From: Miscanthus floridulus
Taxonomy: Eukaryota; Streptophyta; Magnoliopsida; Poales; Poaceae
Direction: 5' to 3'
NCBI RefSeq assembly: GCF_019320115.1
Contig: NC_089591.1
Coordinates: 19,384,502 to 19,448,501 of the forward strand
Length of the DNA stretch: 64,000 nucleotides
The notes under the pieces were generated by a model. That model saw only the letters and a list, made by a program, of their open reading frames with translations, did not search any database and had not been told where the DNA came from. The position numbers were made by a program, and so were the translations under genes. This document shows positions 32,917-46,686 of this stretch, in pieces. Every line of letters begins with the position of its first letter. Position 1 is the first letter of the stretch.

Positions 32917-35900
32917 TGTAGCAGAATCGACCAATTTATAAGAGCACAAGTACAATGTCAACCACCAGAGTGGTCGCACTATCATACTTGAGCCCATATA
33001 AATCTGGTAGTCCGTCGAGTGTCGCAAAGGACCTCGAAACATAACCAACATACAACCAAGATCATACATGATTCAACATACATGTCACATGTTACATAAA
33101 GTTTGCAAGTAATTCAACATACATCAGAGTATGAATAAAGTTACTACAACCTAAGGTTCAAATTTAGTAGTAGAAGCAACATAGTTTTGAAACCATAACA
33201 CACATGGTTCAGATACATGCTAGTTCCATGACCAAGTCCAACAAAAGCATCCTGAACAACTAATATAGAAGGATCGTGCCCATGGTCTCACTCCTCGTCC
33301 ATAGCTAGAGAGAAGCAATGCTTGCAATAACCATGATACATAGTACCATCTACAACAAGTGGGAAATAAACCCTGAGTATAGGAATGTACTCAGCTAGAC
33401 TTACCTGTCATAAACCAAAAATAAAGATACAGGAAGGATTATGCAAGGCCGTGAAAGGTAGAGCTGGCTTGATGACATTTTGCATAAAAGCGGAAGTAAT
33501 ACATATCTTGATCTGTTCAGTTATTTTTTTCAACAAGTTATACCTATTAAAATTAAGCATGTCTAGGTTGGAAATTATACTAAAGCAATCACTTGATTTA
33601 AGATGAAGCAAACAATAGTAATCATATCCGGTGTGATATCTTCACATTCATCGTAACCATCACCATTCATCAAGTTACTATGATGAAGAAGCTCAGTCAA
33701 GTTTCTCACTACCTGGGAGAGACGGTGATTCGAATCGATTACAACTAGCTGAGCAAAAATCCTAGCACAAACCCACACTTCTCCTGTAGGGGTCGTGTTG
33801 GGTCACCTTTGGTACAACTTAGGACTCAACTTCATGGGTTTGATCAGCGCCGCACCCTTAGGGACTGACTAGCTGCCAGGATGCTTAGGACCAGCCTGCC
33901 CTTGGCTCACATCTAGCTCCCCGCACATCCTTACTACCACCAGTGTGTGTGCTTGGATAGAATGACTGCCGGCCTGAGTTGAGCTACTCGGCTACATGGT
34001 CAGAACGAGTTATCTAACCAACTAAGTGAGAGGCTACATTCAAAATGACAAGAGGGCCTCCAACGATGCGGTCCTTAATCGGCATAGATGGAATCACAAG
34101 AATCAACCTACCACATAGACTCCGTCCGTCCTCCATTTGCATCATCACATGGTTCTTTTCCACGATAGCAAATTTAGCCAACCGTGATCCGGTATGCACC
34201 TATATCTCGTAGGTGATGGGAAATCACTAGACTTCTATTGACCTAAGCATGGCTAGGCATATATTTGATCCCGGACCTACATAGTGTTCAAGGTATATAT
34301 TTCTAGACAAGGAGATTATATGCATCAAGTGTTTCCAAACAACTCCTACAACTTAATGCATCAAACATAAAAGAACTCAAGTGGATATTTATAAAAAAAA
34401 TAGGAGGCTTAGAATGCTCTAGGGCTTACCTTTCAAGTAGGCTGAGGGTCGGTGGTTAGGGCACTCAGGCAACTCCTCCTAATCCTGTCCTTCTCCTTTG
34501 GGAACCTCCTACTATGGGATTTCATGCGGGGTCTCCTCTCCTTTGAGCTCAAACTCCAGCAGGGTCACTCCCTCTGTCAATCCTATATGCATGAGCACAT
34601 AGATAATTATATAGAATGCACAAGGGATGATATGAATGATATGGTGCAATGCATATATATACATTCTTAACAACATGATGACAAGGTGATAATATGATTA
34701 ACTTAGTTTTACTGAGTAGGTGCATATCTCTTCTCTAGTACAAGAAACATACACTCACCACTTTCTAGCAACCTAAGGTAAAGTTGTTCATCATCAGTAA
34801 GAGGCTGAAAACCTGAAGCTAACAACTTATCTTAATTAGCCTAAGCATCTAAATAGCAAGCATCAAGCTCACACAAAGCAATCAAGTCAAGAACCTAGAC
34901 GCAAGTGAATTATAGAGCAATAAATAACTAAGTGCATACAACCAAACAAAACTAGGCTTAACTAATGGTACCGGCAGGTTATATATATCACCAACATGTT
35001 AAAAAGTATAATGGTTGGAGCCAAACCAATTTTATATAAGCCTTTATTAATTTATCAATTAATTTAGATGAAAATTGGAATTGCTATGTCCAGTGCTCAA
35101 TAAATTCTAGAAACATTACAGCAGCCCATACATGCTCCCAAGAACCTACTGTTAAAATTTCATGCCCATAAGTTACATAGATCTACCACAATTAATTTCA
35201 AAAGAAACTAGCATTTAATCAAGCTAAATTACAAAGTCATACTCAAAGCATGCCTACTGTAGGTTTAATATTTTTCCTAGCTACAACATGTCAAAACAAG
35301 ACCAACAAAATTGGAATCACATTTTTAGCATCTTCTAAACTCAAGTTATGCATTTTAAAAGATTAAATAGGTAATAAACAAGATAATTTAAACAAGGTAT
35401 AAAACTATGGCACATACCAAGTTTCATATTTTTAACCGATAGTACTCATCAAGATGAAGCTAACAAAATTTGGGTCACTCAATTTGGACACTCCTAGCTC
35501 TAGATATGAATTCTACAAGTTTGCATCAAATTCTGTAAAAGAATAAAAAGAAAAACATCAAAAATTCCAGCCTTGGCTAAGTGCACCTGGCGCACTCCAC
35601 CCAGAGGTGCTGACAGCTAGGTCACGTGGTTAGTGTGACCCCACCCATCAGCCACAGAGGGCAGAGACATGGCTTGACTGATGAAGAACTCGCCGACGGT
35701 GAGGTCTCCGACGATGCGGTCTTCACCACTAGCTTCCTCTCGTCACTCCACACTCAACGTTGTAGGTGGTTGGAGCTATTATAGCCTCTAGCTATGGTGG
35801 TAGTTGTAATGGCGGTTCAGCGGTGGCATGCGGTGGTGCTCTGAGCATCTTCAGCCATGACGAGTTCGGGTGAGCTCGACTATGGCTTTAGGGTGACCTA

Positions 35901-37389
35901 ACAGAGATCTAGGGTTAGGGTTATGGCTCATGGAGGCACCGGTGAAGCACAGCCCCATGCATGGTGACATGGCGGTGTGAGCACGACGACGGCGTCATGG
36001 TGTCCCGGTGAGCTAGGTGATGGCTTCGTGCAACTGTCTTCCATTTGAGCTTCACTATCCTAAGGCAATGCTCTAACACCTAAAAGCAAGAAAGGAAGAA
36101 GACGGGGTGAGCATGGCCATGGTGACATGCATGATAGCGGTGTGGCTGGGCCACGGTGGTGTGGTGCTCATTCTACCTCCGGCAAGGCTAGCATTGGCCA
36201 AAGGCCAGCAGCTATAACATGCATGAGCCCTAGCGACTACGGAACATAAAAGAGAGAGTGGTGCATGCATGAGGTGGCCTGGCCATGGCGAGCTCAAGCT
36301 CGGCAATGCACTGTGGCCATGGCGACCATGGCGCATTGGCACTTCGGGCTTTACCTATGCTCGAATGGCGTTACTAGCAGTTCAGTGCGATGGAGCGCAA
36401 CACAGCGGAGTTGTGGGTGAGACGAATCGAGCAGTGGTACGATTTGGGTGGCTAGCTTGGCCGGTGAAGGTGCGACAATGGTGGCGCTGCTGCCTTTCTC
36501 CGCTGCAGTGTGGTGTATGGGCGAGAGAGGGAGGGAGAGCGAGAGTGAGTGCACGAGAGTGTGGACGCCCACGTTTCCCCCTTCTGGCTTGATAGGGTAC
36601 GTCGACGTCGGCGTATGGCCGCCACGTGTCACGCATGGCCTGCACGCAATCATCCACTGCTACTGCCCCTGGCCAATCTGAATTGACACTGAGCCACCAC
36701 CATTACCGACTAAAACCTGATTTTTGAGCCACTAGAACTCCTAATACATGCAGTGATTTGGCAAACCAGTTCCACCATTTTGTAGAACTACAGGAGTACT
36801 ACAAATTTGCTTAAAAGAGTTTGGCCAAATTCCAAATGGTTTTCAAACTAAAATGCTCCAAAGTCAACTACATTGAAACTGGAAATCAGTTTTAGACTTA
36901 GCCGATTTTTGAAGTTCTAAAACAACATCAAGTGGATTTTTGTGAGCCCTATTTGACTAAGCTAGGCACTAATTCAGCTCTTGACCTTTAAACAATGTTT
37001 GTTCTACATGAGCTAAACTACAACTTTATTTAGGGCCACTGTCATGCAAGCTCTCTAAGTAATTAGTCAAGATAGGTCAAACACTCAACATGATAAAAGG
37101 GCATTTCTAGTCATACCATCACTTAGAAGTATTTTTAGACCAAATCACCAATATAAACTTGGTTCCATTTGTCATCCTAAGTGTGTCTAAGTTGTTTTGG
37201 TGACCAAACAACACCCACTTGCATTACCAAGCATGATCACTAAATATTCACAAGGCAATTTAACACTTTATGAAAATAATCACAACTAGACAATGTATCA
37301 TTTCATGCTCATGAATGCAAATGTATGAATGATGCCTATGCTCATGCAATGCAAGTGCAAGAATGCAAGCTTAACACTAGGGTGTTATA
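32917..37389 (-). repeat. 3' LTR of a minus-strand chromovirus (4473 bp)
   Basis: Plus-left TGTAGCAGAATC is the LTR 3' end; the right end reads GGTGTTATA, i.e. TATAACACC on minus where the Tekay family has TGTAACACC. The adjoining purine tract confirms the boundary. It shares blocks with 578-4238 and, distantly, with the Tekay LTR (GTACTCAGGGTTT..TTGTTG). A GC-rich core occupies about 35580-36660. Old and diverged. Confidence 0.7.
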
Positions 37390-37402
37390 TCCCCTCCCCC
37401 TT
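37390..37402 (-). promoter_or_regulatory. Polypurine tract of the minus-strand chromovirus
   Basis: Minus reads AAGGGGGAGGGGA just before the LTR start, matching the Tekay tract closely. Confidence 0.65.
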
Positions 37403-39112
37403 ATTGCAATCTCGTCCTGAGATTGAAGTACCTACCATTTTTCATAAATCACAGGGTAAACTTTACGTAGATAATCCTCGCTTTCCCATGTTGCATCCCG
37501 TTCACTGTGATTATTGCACATTACTTTGGAACTTAATCACTCAGTTCTGAGTTACTCTCTCTTTACTATCCAATAGTTGTACCGGCTTTTCCTCATAAGC
37601 TAGGTGTGATTCTATTTTGATATCCGCTGTTTCAACTCTTTCTTCAGGAACACACAAGCATTTCCTCAATTGAGACATGTGGAAAACATTGAAAATAGCA
37701 CTCATCTCTGGAGGTAACTATAGTTTGTAGGACACTCATCTACTTTGTTCAATGATTTTGTAGGGACCTACATACCTAGGTGAAAGTTTTCTTTTTCACA
37801 CCAAACCATTGTACTTCCTTCATTGGTGATACCTTCAAGTATACATAGTCACCTACCTCATACTCAATAGGTCTTCTTCTTTTGTCAGCATAGCTCATTT
37901 TACCTAGATTGAGCGGCTTCAATGTGTTGTTGGATGATACAAACTTGCTCTTCAGCTTCTTTGACAAAATCAATTCCATAATTCCTCCTCTCCCTGGGCT
38001 CAACCTAGTTCAAAGGAGTTCTACATTTCTGAACATACAAGGCTTCGAAAGGGGCCATCTTAATACTCTCTTGGTAACTGTTGTTATAGGAAAACTCGGC
38101 TAGAGGTAGCCACTTTTCCCATGGCCCTTTTGAAGAGATTACACATGCTCTCAACATGTCTTTCAATATTTGATTCACTAACTTAGTCTGTCCAGATGTT
38201 TGAAGGTGATAGGTAGAACTTTGGACTAAGTTAGTGCCCAAATCTTTGTGCAAGTGCTCCTAGAAACGAGCAACAAACTAAGATCCCCTATCTGATATAA
38301 TGGTCCTTGGTACACCATGTAAACGTACTATATGGGTGACATACAACTCTGTGTACTGATGTGGTCGGTAACTGGTGCTAATCAGAATGAAATGTGCAGA
38401 CTTCATCAAACTGTCCACAATTACCCATATGGAGACAAAACCTTTCTGAGTGCGCAAAAGCCCAACAATGAAATACATGTTGATTTCCTCCCACTTCTAA
38501 CCTAGAATAGACAAGGTTGAAGTAGTCCAGGAGGTTTCAAATGATATGCCTTGACTCTACTACAGGTATAACACCTGGCAACATAGGCTACGATTTCTTT
38601 CTTCATTTTTGTCCACTAAAAATGTGTCTTTAAGTCTTGATACATTTTACCACTACTAGGATGGATAGACAGTCTAGAAGAGTGAGCTTCATCTAGAAGT
38701 TGGTTTCTAAGTTCTCGATCCTTTGGCACTACAAGTCGATCTTTAAATCATAGCACACCCCTCTCATCTAGTCTAAAATGCTTGGTGTGTTTTTCCTTCA
38801 TCTTTCTTTTAATGTGAAATACACCCACATCGGTCTTCTGACTCTCAATGACCTTGCTCTCAAGCGAGCAACTAACAGTGATATTGTGCAACACAATAGG
38901 GTGCAAGAGATTAAATCCATCTTTCAACAGTGAGTCCAAGAAATTACAATGAGACTTCCGGCTTAAGGCGTCTACAACCACATTCGCCTTACCAGGATCA
39001 TAATGCACTTCTAAGTTATAATCCTTGATATACTCTAGCCATCTTCTCTGTCTTATGTTTAACTTAGGTTAAGTGAAAATATATTTGAGGCTCTTGTGAG
39101 AACAAATCTTAT
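37403..39112 (-). pseudogene. Chromovirus RNase H end, integrase and decayed chromodomain
   Basis: From right to left on minus: [20 protein letters not shown] (RNase H end, 38990-39060), spacer ending RLDERGVL, integrase core (VIVDSLMKSAHF, TIISDRGS, YHLQTSGQTKLVNQILKDML), GPF/Y module (VYLKVSPMKEVQWFGVKK), then a frame-broken chromodomain near 37480-37600. Stops and shifts throughout. The 5' half ends abruptly at about 39112. Confidence 0.75.
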
Positions 39113-40214
<1,102 letters not shown>

Positions 40215-40863
40215 ATCTCTATGAAAAAGTGGAGTTGGGGGACCACCTTTACATTTTTTTCTAGAGCACCTCAAGGGGTACTCTGGTTTTTAGAGTTTTG
40301 TACTCCCACATGGAGTTAGAAAAAATTATCCACAATTGCCACTCATTAATGAAAGCACTAGTTTGACTATTTTCTCACCCAGCGCCCATATGCACGGCTC
40401 GACCCCGATGTTTCTTCTTCCCCATGACGCTCTTTCTCTCTCCGCACCTCCTCCCCAAAAACCCTAGCACTGTCGCCCATGTTCCGGCCTCCCTCAGCCC
40501 CCTTAGCCACCCAGCTCCCTGTCTCGGCCAGCCAACTGCTGTGGCGGCGATTGTCGCCCAAGCCGCTAGCAGCCAAGCCACAGCCGACCAGGGCTATTGC
40601 TGGCCGCCCATTGCCTCCCAAGGGCGACTGTAGGTGCCCAAGGATGGACTGCAAGGAAGTGCACAACGACAACATCATTTAGGGGCAGGGGCATATTAGA
40701 CCTTTCTAAGAGAAACCTCACAAAATTGCAGCTAGAGCTAGGCTGCATACCAAACAGAGCTAACTGCTTCACAAGCTCTAAATTGGAGCTGCTCCATGGT
40801 GAAGTTGGTAGAGGAGAGCTGAAAAAACAAGATCAGAGCAGGCTCAAACAGATCCTAAATGGG
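40215..40863. mobile_element. Non-autonomous DNA transposon, unclassified
   Basis: Contains phrases common in grass low-complexity-arm elements: AAGTGGAGTTGGGGG.., TAGAGCACCTCAAG, CACTCATTAATGAAAG on the left; GGAGCTGCTCCATGGTG and GAGAGCTGAAAAA on the right, with a GC-rich centre. Exact inverted termini and target duplication were not found, so limits are approximate. Confidence 0.35.
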
Positions 40864-40865
40864 GC

Positions 40866-41150
40866 CTAGCCTCCAAGGTTTGCATCTCGGAAGCCATGCT
40901 TATGTGACAACCAACCAACCATGCAGACATGCGCGTTGTGCGATGGTGGTGTCTCTCGTCGTGGAGCGCACCCGCCAGCGTTCAATTCCCAGTCTGGGGA
41001 TCAAACCAGGTGCTGCACCAAGGATTTTACTAAGAGGGAGCCGAGCTGGTGTATGAGTAATGTGTGTGCGTGTGTGCTCGGTAGACACGTTTCGAGAAAT
41101 CTAAGGCAGTCTCACCCGTACTTGAGTGTACGGTCAGTACTGGTGTCTAA
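40866..41150 (+). mobile_element. Possible SINE
   Basis: GTTCAATTCC at 40980-40989 is a good Pol III B box; an A box upstream is unconvincing. The end is GT-rich (GTGTGTGCGTGTGTGCTCGG). No protein frame. The call rests mainly on the B box. Confidence 0.3.
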
Positions 41151-41369
41151 TACGAGTCTTATATGATATGCCAGATGGTGTTATTAGAGGGAAAAAAACC
41201 CAACGAACCATATATTTGCATCCTTTGGCCGGGCCAAATTCAACTCAGGCCGGATCCACACCCACCTCCGACCCATCGCCATTCCTCCAATTCCACAGCC
41301 CAGTAATATAAACCGTACAATCTTCTGCGCCCGCATCTCTCCCTCCTCCGTGTACGCGAGCCTTTCCCT

Positions 41370-41486
41370 ATGGCCCAACGCTACCTCCCCTGCGCCGCCT
41401 TCTCTCGTCTACTCTGGGTGAAAAGGCCGGCGCGCCCGTCGTCCCTTTTCCTCGGTCCTGGTCACGGAGGAGTCTGCGGCATCTGA
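41370..41486 (+). CDS. 38-residue upstream ORF in first exon
   Basis: ATG 41370 to TGA 41484. It is in the same frame as the main ATG at 42805 once the first intron (41577-42798) is removed, with no other stop between. So it may be an old N-terminus (a signal- or transit-like start, MAQRYLPCAAFSRLLW) cut off by one TGA, rather than a regulatory uORF. Confidence 0.35.
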   Translation: MAQRYLPCAAFSRLLWVKRPARPSSLFLGPGHGGVCGI

Positions 41487-42082
41487 TTCGAAGCTGACTC
41501 CCAGGTTCTCCCCGTTGGGCAGCTGCCACGAAATCCTCGACCAGGCCGTCGTCACCCTCCTACCCGACTTCTTGAGGTGACTCCGATCAAATCCCTACAT
41601 TCTAGCTACTATTATTGGGTCTGATTCTTTGTTGTTTTATAAGCTGACTGTTTGTCTGCAAACAATTTGTAATTTTGAATAAATCATTAATGTGTTAACT
41701 GATTTATCATCGCTGTTAAACACTAGTACATGCACACAAAAGCATCTCGATTTAGTGCTCATGATCTGAAGCCATCAGTCGAACTTTGTGTTTGGCACCA
41801 GACTTAGTTGCTTCGTGAGTATTGATCTGTTAAACACTAGTACTAGTACATGCACAAAAGCATCTCGATTTTGTGCTGTATGATATGAAGCTATTGGTTG
41901 CTGAACCTTGTGTTTGGCACCCGGCTAGGTTGATTCCCGAGTTTTGATAGGATTCTACCAATTCTTGTGCCACCAATTCATTACCATGTTATGGAACATA
42001 TATATTAGTTAATTAGTTGAGCTCCCACCACTTGTGCCATGCCATATTATGTGATATTTGAACCAATTTATGTCCCTGTAAC

Positions 42083-42358
42083 TAGGGATGAAAACGGTAC
42101 GGATATTTTCCGACCGTATTCGAAACCGAATCCGTTTAGAGGGGTTGAGATCTGTCCGTATCCGAGTCCGGATATCCAACATCCGATACCGTATCCATAT
42201 CTGAATACTCAAATCGCATATTTATGATGTCGATATCCGATCGTATCCTATCCGACATAGTTGACACTATCCGTATTCGAATCCGAATCCGGACAGAAAT
42301 ATGAAAACAAATGTAATATCGGTGATATCCGTCCGTATCCGATCCGTTTTCATCCCTA
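42083..42358. mobile_element. hAT-type MITE (276 bp)
   Basis: Perfect 15-bp inverted ends TAGGGATGAAAACGG / CCGTTTTCATCCCTA, flanked by a perfect 8-bp duplication CCTGTAAC (42075-42082 and 42359-42366). Inside are many CCGTATCCG/GATATCCG motifs. Lies in intron 1 of the host gene. Confidence 0.92.
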
Positions 42359-43201
42359 CCTGTAACCAATCTGGACGAGCAGCTGTTCCCAGCTCATAAA
42401 CCTTCCTAAACCAGCTTATGAATCTGTGGGGTTGTTCAAAATGTGCTCCAATGGTCAAACCTTCCTAACCTTGAACTTTACAGCTACAAGGTGGATTACC
42501 TATTGTCGAAACTCCATGTTTGATGACATGTTCCTGTTGAGTGTTGAATACAATTTTTGCTCATTATGTGACCCAAAGTCCCAAACATTGTGTAGAAGTA
42601 GAACATTTGTTTTTCTGATTTATTTCGTTGCATGTTTGTGATTGATCTGTTAGCATTGTCACATGCATGGCAACCTTTTTCTTGATAGTGTGTAAGGGCA
42701 GGTAGCAGATACAGGAGTGAAGTTTATCCTTTATATTCATATTATGGCATCATATGCGGTCACAGGATCTACATGTGCTTGCCCTTGTCGTTTGATAGGA
42801 GAAGATGCAGTTCCCGTTAGATGTAGATTCACCCTTATCCAACCCATCTAGAGAACATAGAAGCAATGCAAGGCAACAAAGGAGAAAGCTAAAAGAGGTA
42901 CTACAGTTGTTCATTAGTTATGTGTTGTTACATAAACAGAGTATCTGTATCTTCATTTGTCTTGGTGCCATTACTGGTCTCTTATCATCATGCTTAAACA
43001 CTTAGGGTGAGAGTTCTAGGACTGGGGACCTAGCTGCACATGTGGAGCAGAGGGCTTACAACATGCGCCCACAGAATGTTGATCCAGTTATAATGCAAAG
43101 GGGAGCAGGATTTGACGCAAGATGCAATAGAACCAGAAAAGGAAGCAGCTCGCTGAAGAAGATAAAAAAAAAGAGTATTGGATATGCGCAACGAATTCCT
43201 G

Positions 43202-44419
43202 GTAGTGATGAATCGATATTCTGAAGCATCTCGACGATCAAATCCAAACAGTGAAAAAACTGATCCTAAACTCTTACAAAGCCAAACCCCACTAGCTTAT
43301 TTCTCTAGCATCTCCTTAAGCCACATCATCACCAGAGGCCCACTACCATCTTATGAAGCGCGATCCCTCAGCACTTATTGCGTCTCTTGCGCTCACCTCC
43401 TGCATGCGCACAGATCTTTTTTCTTGGTCTTCCACTAGCCACGGTAGATCATTATTATCCACCACTAATCAATCCATCCACAAAGCTCCACGATCCATTA
43501 TTATCCACCACTAATCAATCCATCGACACAGCTCCGTGATCCTTCCTTTCAGCTTCTGTCTAATCTACCTCCTTATAAATTGTTTCACGGGCATAGAAGC
43601 CACGCCAAGGGCATGGACGCCAGTACCACAACCACTTGCTATCATTTTACAGCTTAGACGGGTCATCTAGCTCGCCAGCCTGCTTGCATCTTCATCTCTG
43701 CCGGTGCTGCTGGCCTCCACTCTGATAGCAGCTGCTCCTAATTTTAAGCTTCCTCTTTTCTCTGATCGCCAAGCTTATTGTTTTGAATTTTGTCAGGTTG
43801 TGGTTCAGCTCGAAAAGTGCTGGACGTTTTACCAGCCATATATATTACTATATGTAAGGTCTCTTAGTCTGCTGCTCGATATACACAAGCTCTCATCTCT
43901 TAATTTTCTTATTTACATTTGATAAGCACATGCGTCTTCTTTTTTTTACTCTTGCTACTCGCATGTACCTCCATCTCTGAATTTAATTACTACATTGGAT
44001 GAGCATACGCACCTTCTTCCATCTGTATGATTGGAAAGAATGGATAATAATGTTGTTTTTCCTACCGTATGCAGAATATTGTCATGCATGCATACAAGCT
44101 TCTCACTACACTGTCTGCCTATTGCCTAAAGGTTGTGATCAATAGATTGACCATGTTCGATTGTAATTGAGAAGAACTATCATTAGTAATCCTTCATGAT
44201 GATCATATGCATGCATCATCTCTTCTGGGCAAATCTATTTGCTTTTGTATCATGCATTATCAGTAAAGGCAGACCACTTATCTTATATGGACACTTTAAT
44301 ATGCATTCATTACACTAATACAAATCGTTACACTCCTGACTATATTTTCTTTCATTTCTCTATATATTGTGCACATTCCTATATAGTGGATATCCATGCA
44401 AATCCCGCGGCAACACGCG
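43202..44419 (+). other. Intron 3, left part
   Basis: No coding domain. Includes a two-copy 45-bp tandem repeat and, at its right end, the start of the Helitron terminal hairpin. The Helitron 5' end (A|TC) should lie somewhere here but could not be placed. Confidence 0.4.
43446..43536. repeat. 45-bp tandem duplication
   Basis: GATC(C)ATTATTATCCACCACTAATCAATCCATC is repeated once at 45-bp spacing with a few substitutions. Confidence 0.8.
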
Positions 44420-44799
44420 TGTCAAGGGCGTCAGCGCCTAGGGACGCCGGACTACGACTACGTAACTCGTAGTCGCGCTCCAGGCTCACCGCGAGGTTTT
44501 ACCCCTCCGCAGGTGGCTTGTTTAGATTAGGGAAAGGATAGATTAGATGGGTAATGACTTGCTTGCCTTCTTCATTGTCCACGTACATGGCTAAATAGGC
44601 CTTGAGCCTAACAACTAGGAGCTAATTACTCCTCAATCTTAGGAACTAATTTGATCTCTCTTTCTATTCCTAGCCGCTGATTGAAACAGCCTGCTCCGCA
44701 TGGCCTGAGGCCGATGGCTGTGAGCCAGCTGCGCGTTCAGTAGCGCGACGGACGTCTCGGGCGCGTCGTTTCCTAGAATAGGGGCGGCCCCACATGACA
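44420..44799 (-). repeat. 3' LTR of the Reina element
   Basis: Downstream LTR for the minus-strand element, adjoining the polypurine tract at 44800-44816. Confidence 0.9.
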
Positions 44800-44816
44800 T
44801 CTCTCCCCCCCCCCCT
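44800..44816 (-). promoter_or_regulatory. Polypurine tract of the Reina element
   Basis: Minus reads GAGGGGGGGGGGGAGAGA-like purines directly before the 3' LTR. Confidence 0.75.
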
Positions 44817-44817
44817 C

Positions 44818-45471
44818 GACGAGCAGCTCGTCCTCGAGCTAGAACGCTGGATGCTTGTCGCGGAAGGAGTCCAGATCTTCCCATGTAGCCAAGGCAGCAG
44901 GTTCGCCCTTCCACTGGATGAGCACTTGACGCACCCCACGGGCCAGTCGAGCGCGCACAACGCGTTCCGGCTCTGGCTCCACTGCACCATTGTGAATGAC
45001 CGGCAGAGGAGGTGCTGCAGCTGGCGGCTCGCCCACCCACTTCTTGAGGAGGCCGACGTGGAAGACATCATGAAGCTTGGCGCGTGGAGGAAGAGCGAGG
45101 CGGACGACCACCTCGTTGATGAGCTCAGTGACGCGGTAGGGCCCAAAGAAGCGAGGCTGCAGCTTCCCTTTGGGCGCCTGGGACAGAGACGCGACTGGGC
45201 GATGGCGAAGGTGGAGCAGGACCTAGTCGCCCATTGCGTAGGAGACGTGACGGTGCTGCTTGTCGTAGTGGAGCTTCTGCACAGCTTGGGCTTGCTCCTG
45301 CCGGTACTGGACATCCGCCAGGAACTCCTCGCGCTCGGCCATTGTCTTGGCCACCGCAGCCACTCGCGTGTCCCCCGGCTCATCAGACCGGATGGTAGGA
45401 GGGTCGCGGCCGTAGACCACCTGGAATGGCGTGGCGCGCAGTGACGTCTGGTACGCCGTGTTGTAGGTGTA
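44818..45471 (-). pseudogene. Reina integrase C-terminus and chromodomain
   Basis: Minus frames give YGRDPPTI, REEFLADVQYRQEQAQAVQK, then LHDVFHVGLLKKWVG and a chromodomain at about 44840-44970 (VRQVLIQWKG, LATWEDLDSFRDKHPAF). The region sits in two frames, so at least one shift occurred. The plus strand is open for 216 codons here but is the mirror of these domains. Confidence 0.7.
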
Positions 45472-46539
45472 CTAGGCCCATGGCAGCCAGCGAAGCCACT
45501 GGCGAGGACGGTCACCGGTGAAGCAGCGAAGGTACATGGCGATGACGCGGTTGGCCGCCTCCGTTTGGCCATCCGACTGTGGGTGGAACGCCGACGTCAT
45601 GTGCAGCTTGGTACCCATGAGCCACATCAGCTCCTTCCAGAACACAGAGGTGAACACCGGGTCGCGGTCAGACACGATGGACTGCGGCATCCCATGAAGG
45701 CGCACGATGTCGGTGAAGAACGCCTGAGCCATAGACTCCGCTGAGTACGGGTGGGCGAGGGGGATGAAATGGCAATACTTGCTGAAGCGATCCACCACCG
45801 TTAAGATGACGGACTTTCCTCGTACACGCGGCAGCGCCTCCACGAAGTCCAGCCCGATGTCCGCCCAGATCACCGTCGGAACCGGCAGGGGAAGCAGCAA
45901 CCCTGCGGGGTGAAGATGTTCCGACTTGTAACGTTGGCACGTGGCGCAGGCACGCACGAAATCCTGGACGATGCGGCGCATGTCGGGGAAGTGGAAGTCC
46001 CGACGAAGGCGATGCAAGGTGCACTGCACCCCCTCATGGCCGTCCTCGTGCACCGCGGCTAGGAGCTCGGCTAGGAGAGGCGACGCTGGTGGCACGTACA
46101 GCCGGCCATCATATGTCACCAAGTCATCAGTGAGAGCCCATAGCGCTCTGCGTGAACCTGCAGAAACCTCGTCCCGGAGGGCGACCAAGGCAGGGTCAGT
46201 GGCCTGAGCCTGACGCAGGCGGTCGATGTAGTCGAAGCGCGGAGCGGAGACGGCCAGAACGGCGCCGTCATCTGTGTCGCAGCGGGAGAGAGCGCCCGCC
46301 ACCATGTTCTGCGCGCCGGGCTTGTATTCCACCGTGAAGTCAAACCCGAGCAGCTTCCCGACCCAGTGGTGTTGCGGGATCGTGGCGAGGCGCTGGTCGA
46401 GGAGGAACTTCAAGCTGTAGTGGTCCGTACGCACGGTGAAGCAACGTCCCCACAGGTACGGCCGCCAGTGTCTAATGGTGTGGGCGAGACCGATGAGCTC
46501 TCGCTCGTACGCGGCGAGGGAGCGATGCCGTGGGGCCAT
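45472..46539 (-). pseudogene. Reina RNase H end and integrase core
   Basis: 355 open codons: RSLAAYERELIGLAHTIRHW and VRTDHYSLKFLLDQ (RNase H), a zinc-binding region with H-R-L-R and CATCQRYK, and the DDE core (ADIGLDFVEALPRV, SIVSDRDPVF, QSDGQTEAANRVI). The usual HHCC and D,D,E positions appear kept. Ends at a TAG within the integrase. Confidence 0.8.
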
Positions 46540-46686
46540 CGGTCGACTGAAGTAAGCGATGGGGTGCTTGTCCTGGATCAGCAGAGCCCCGAAGCCGTGG
46601 GTGGACGCGTCGCACTCGACGACGAATGGCCGTGTGAAGTCCGGTAGTGCCAGGACCGGCGCCGAGGTGACTGCGGCTTTGATGGC

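Noticed and set aside
44794..45444. 216-codon plus frame
   Set aside because: Mirror of the Reina integrase/chromodomain coding on minus.
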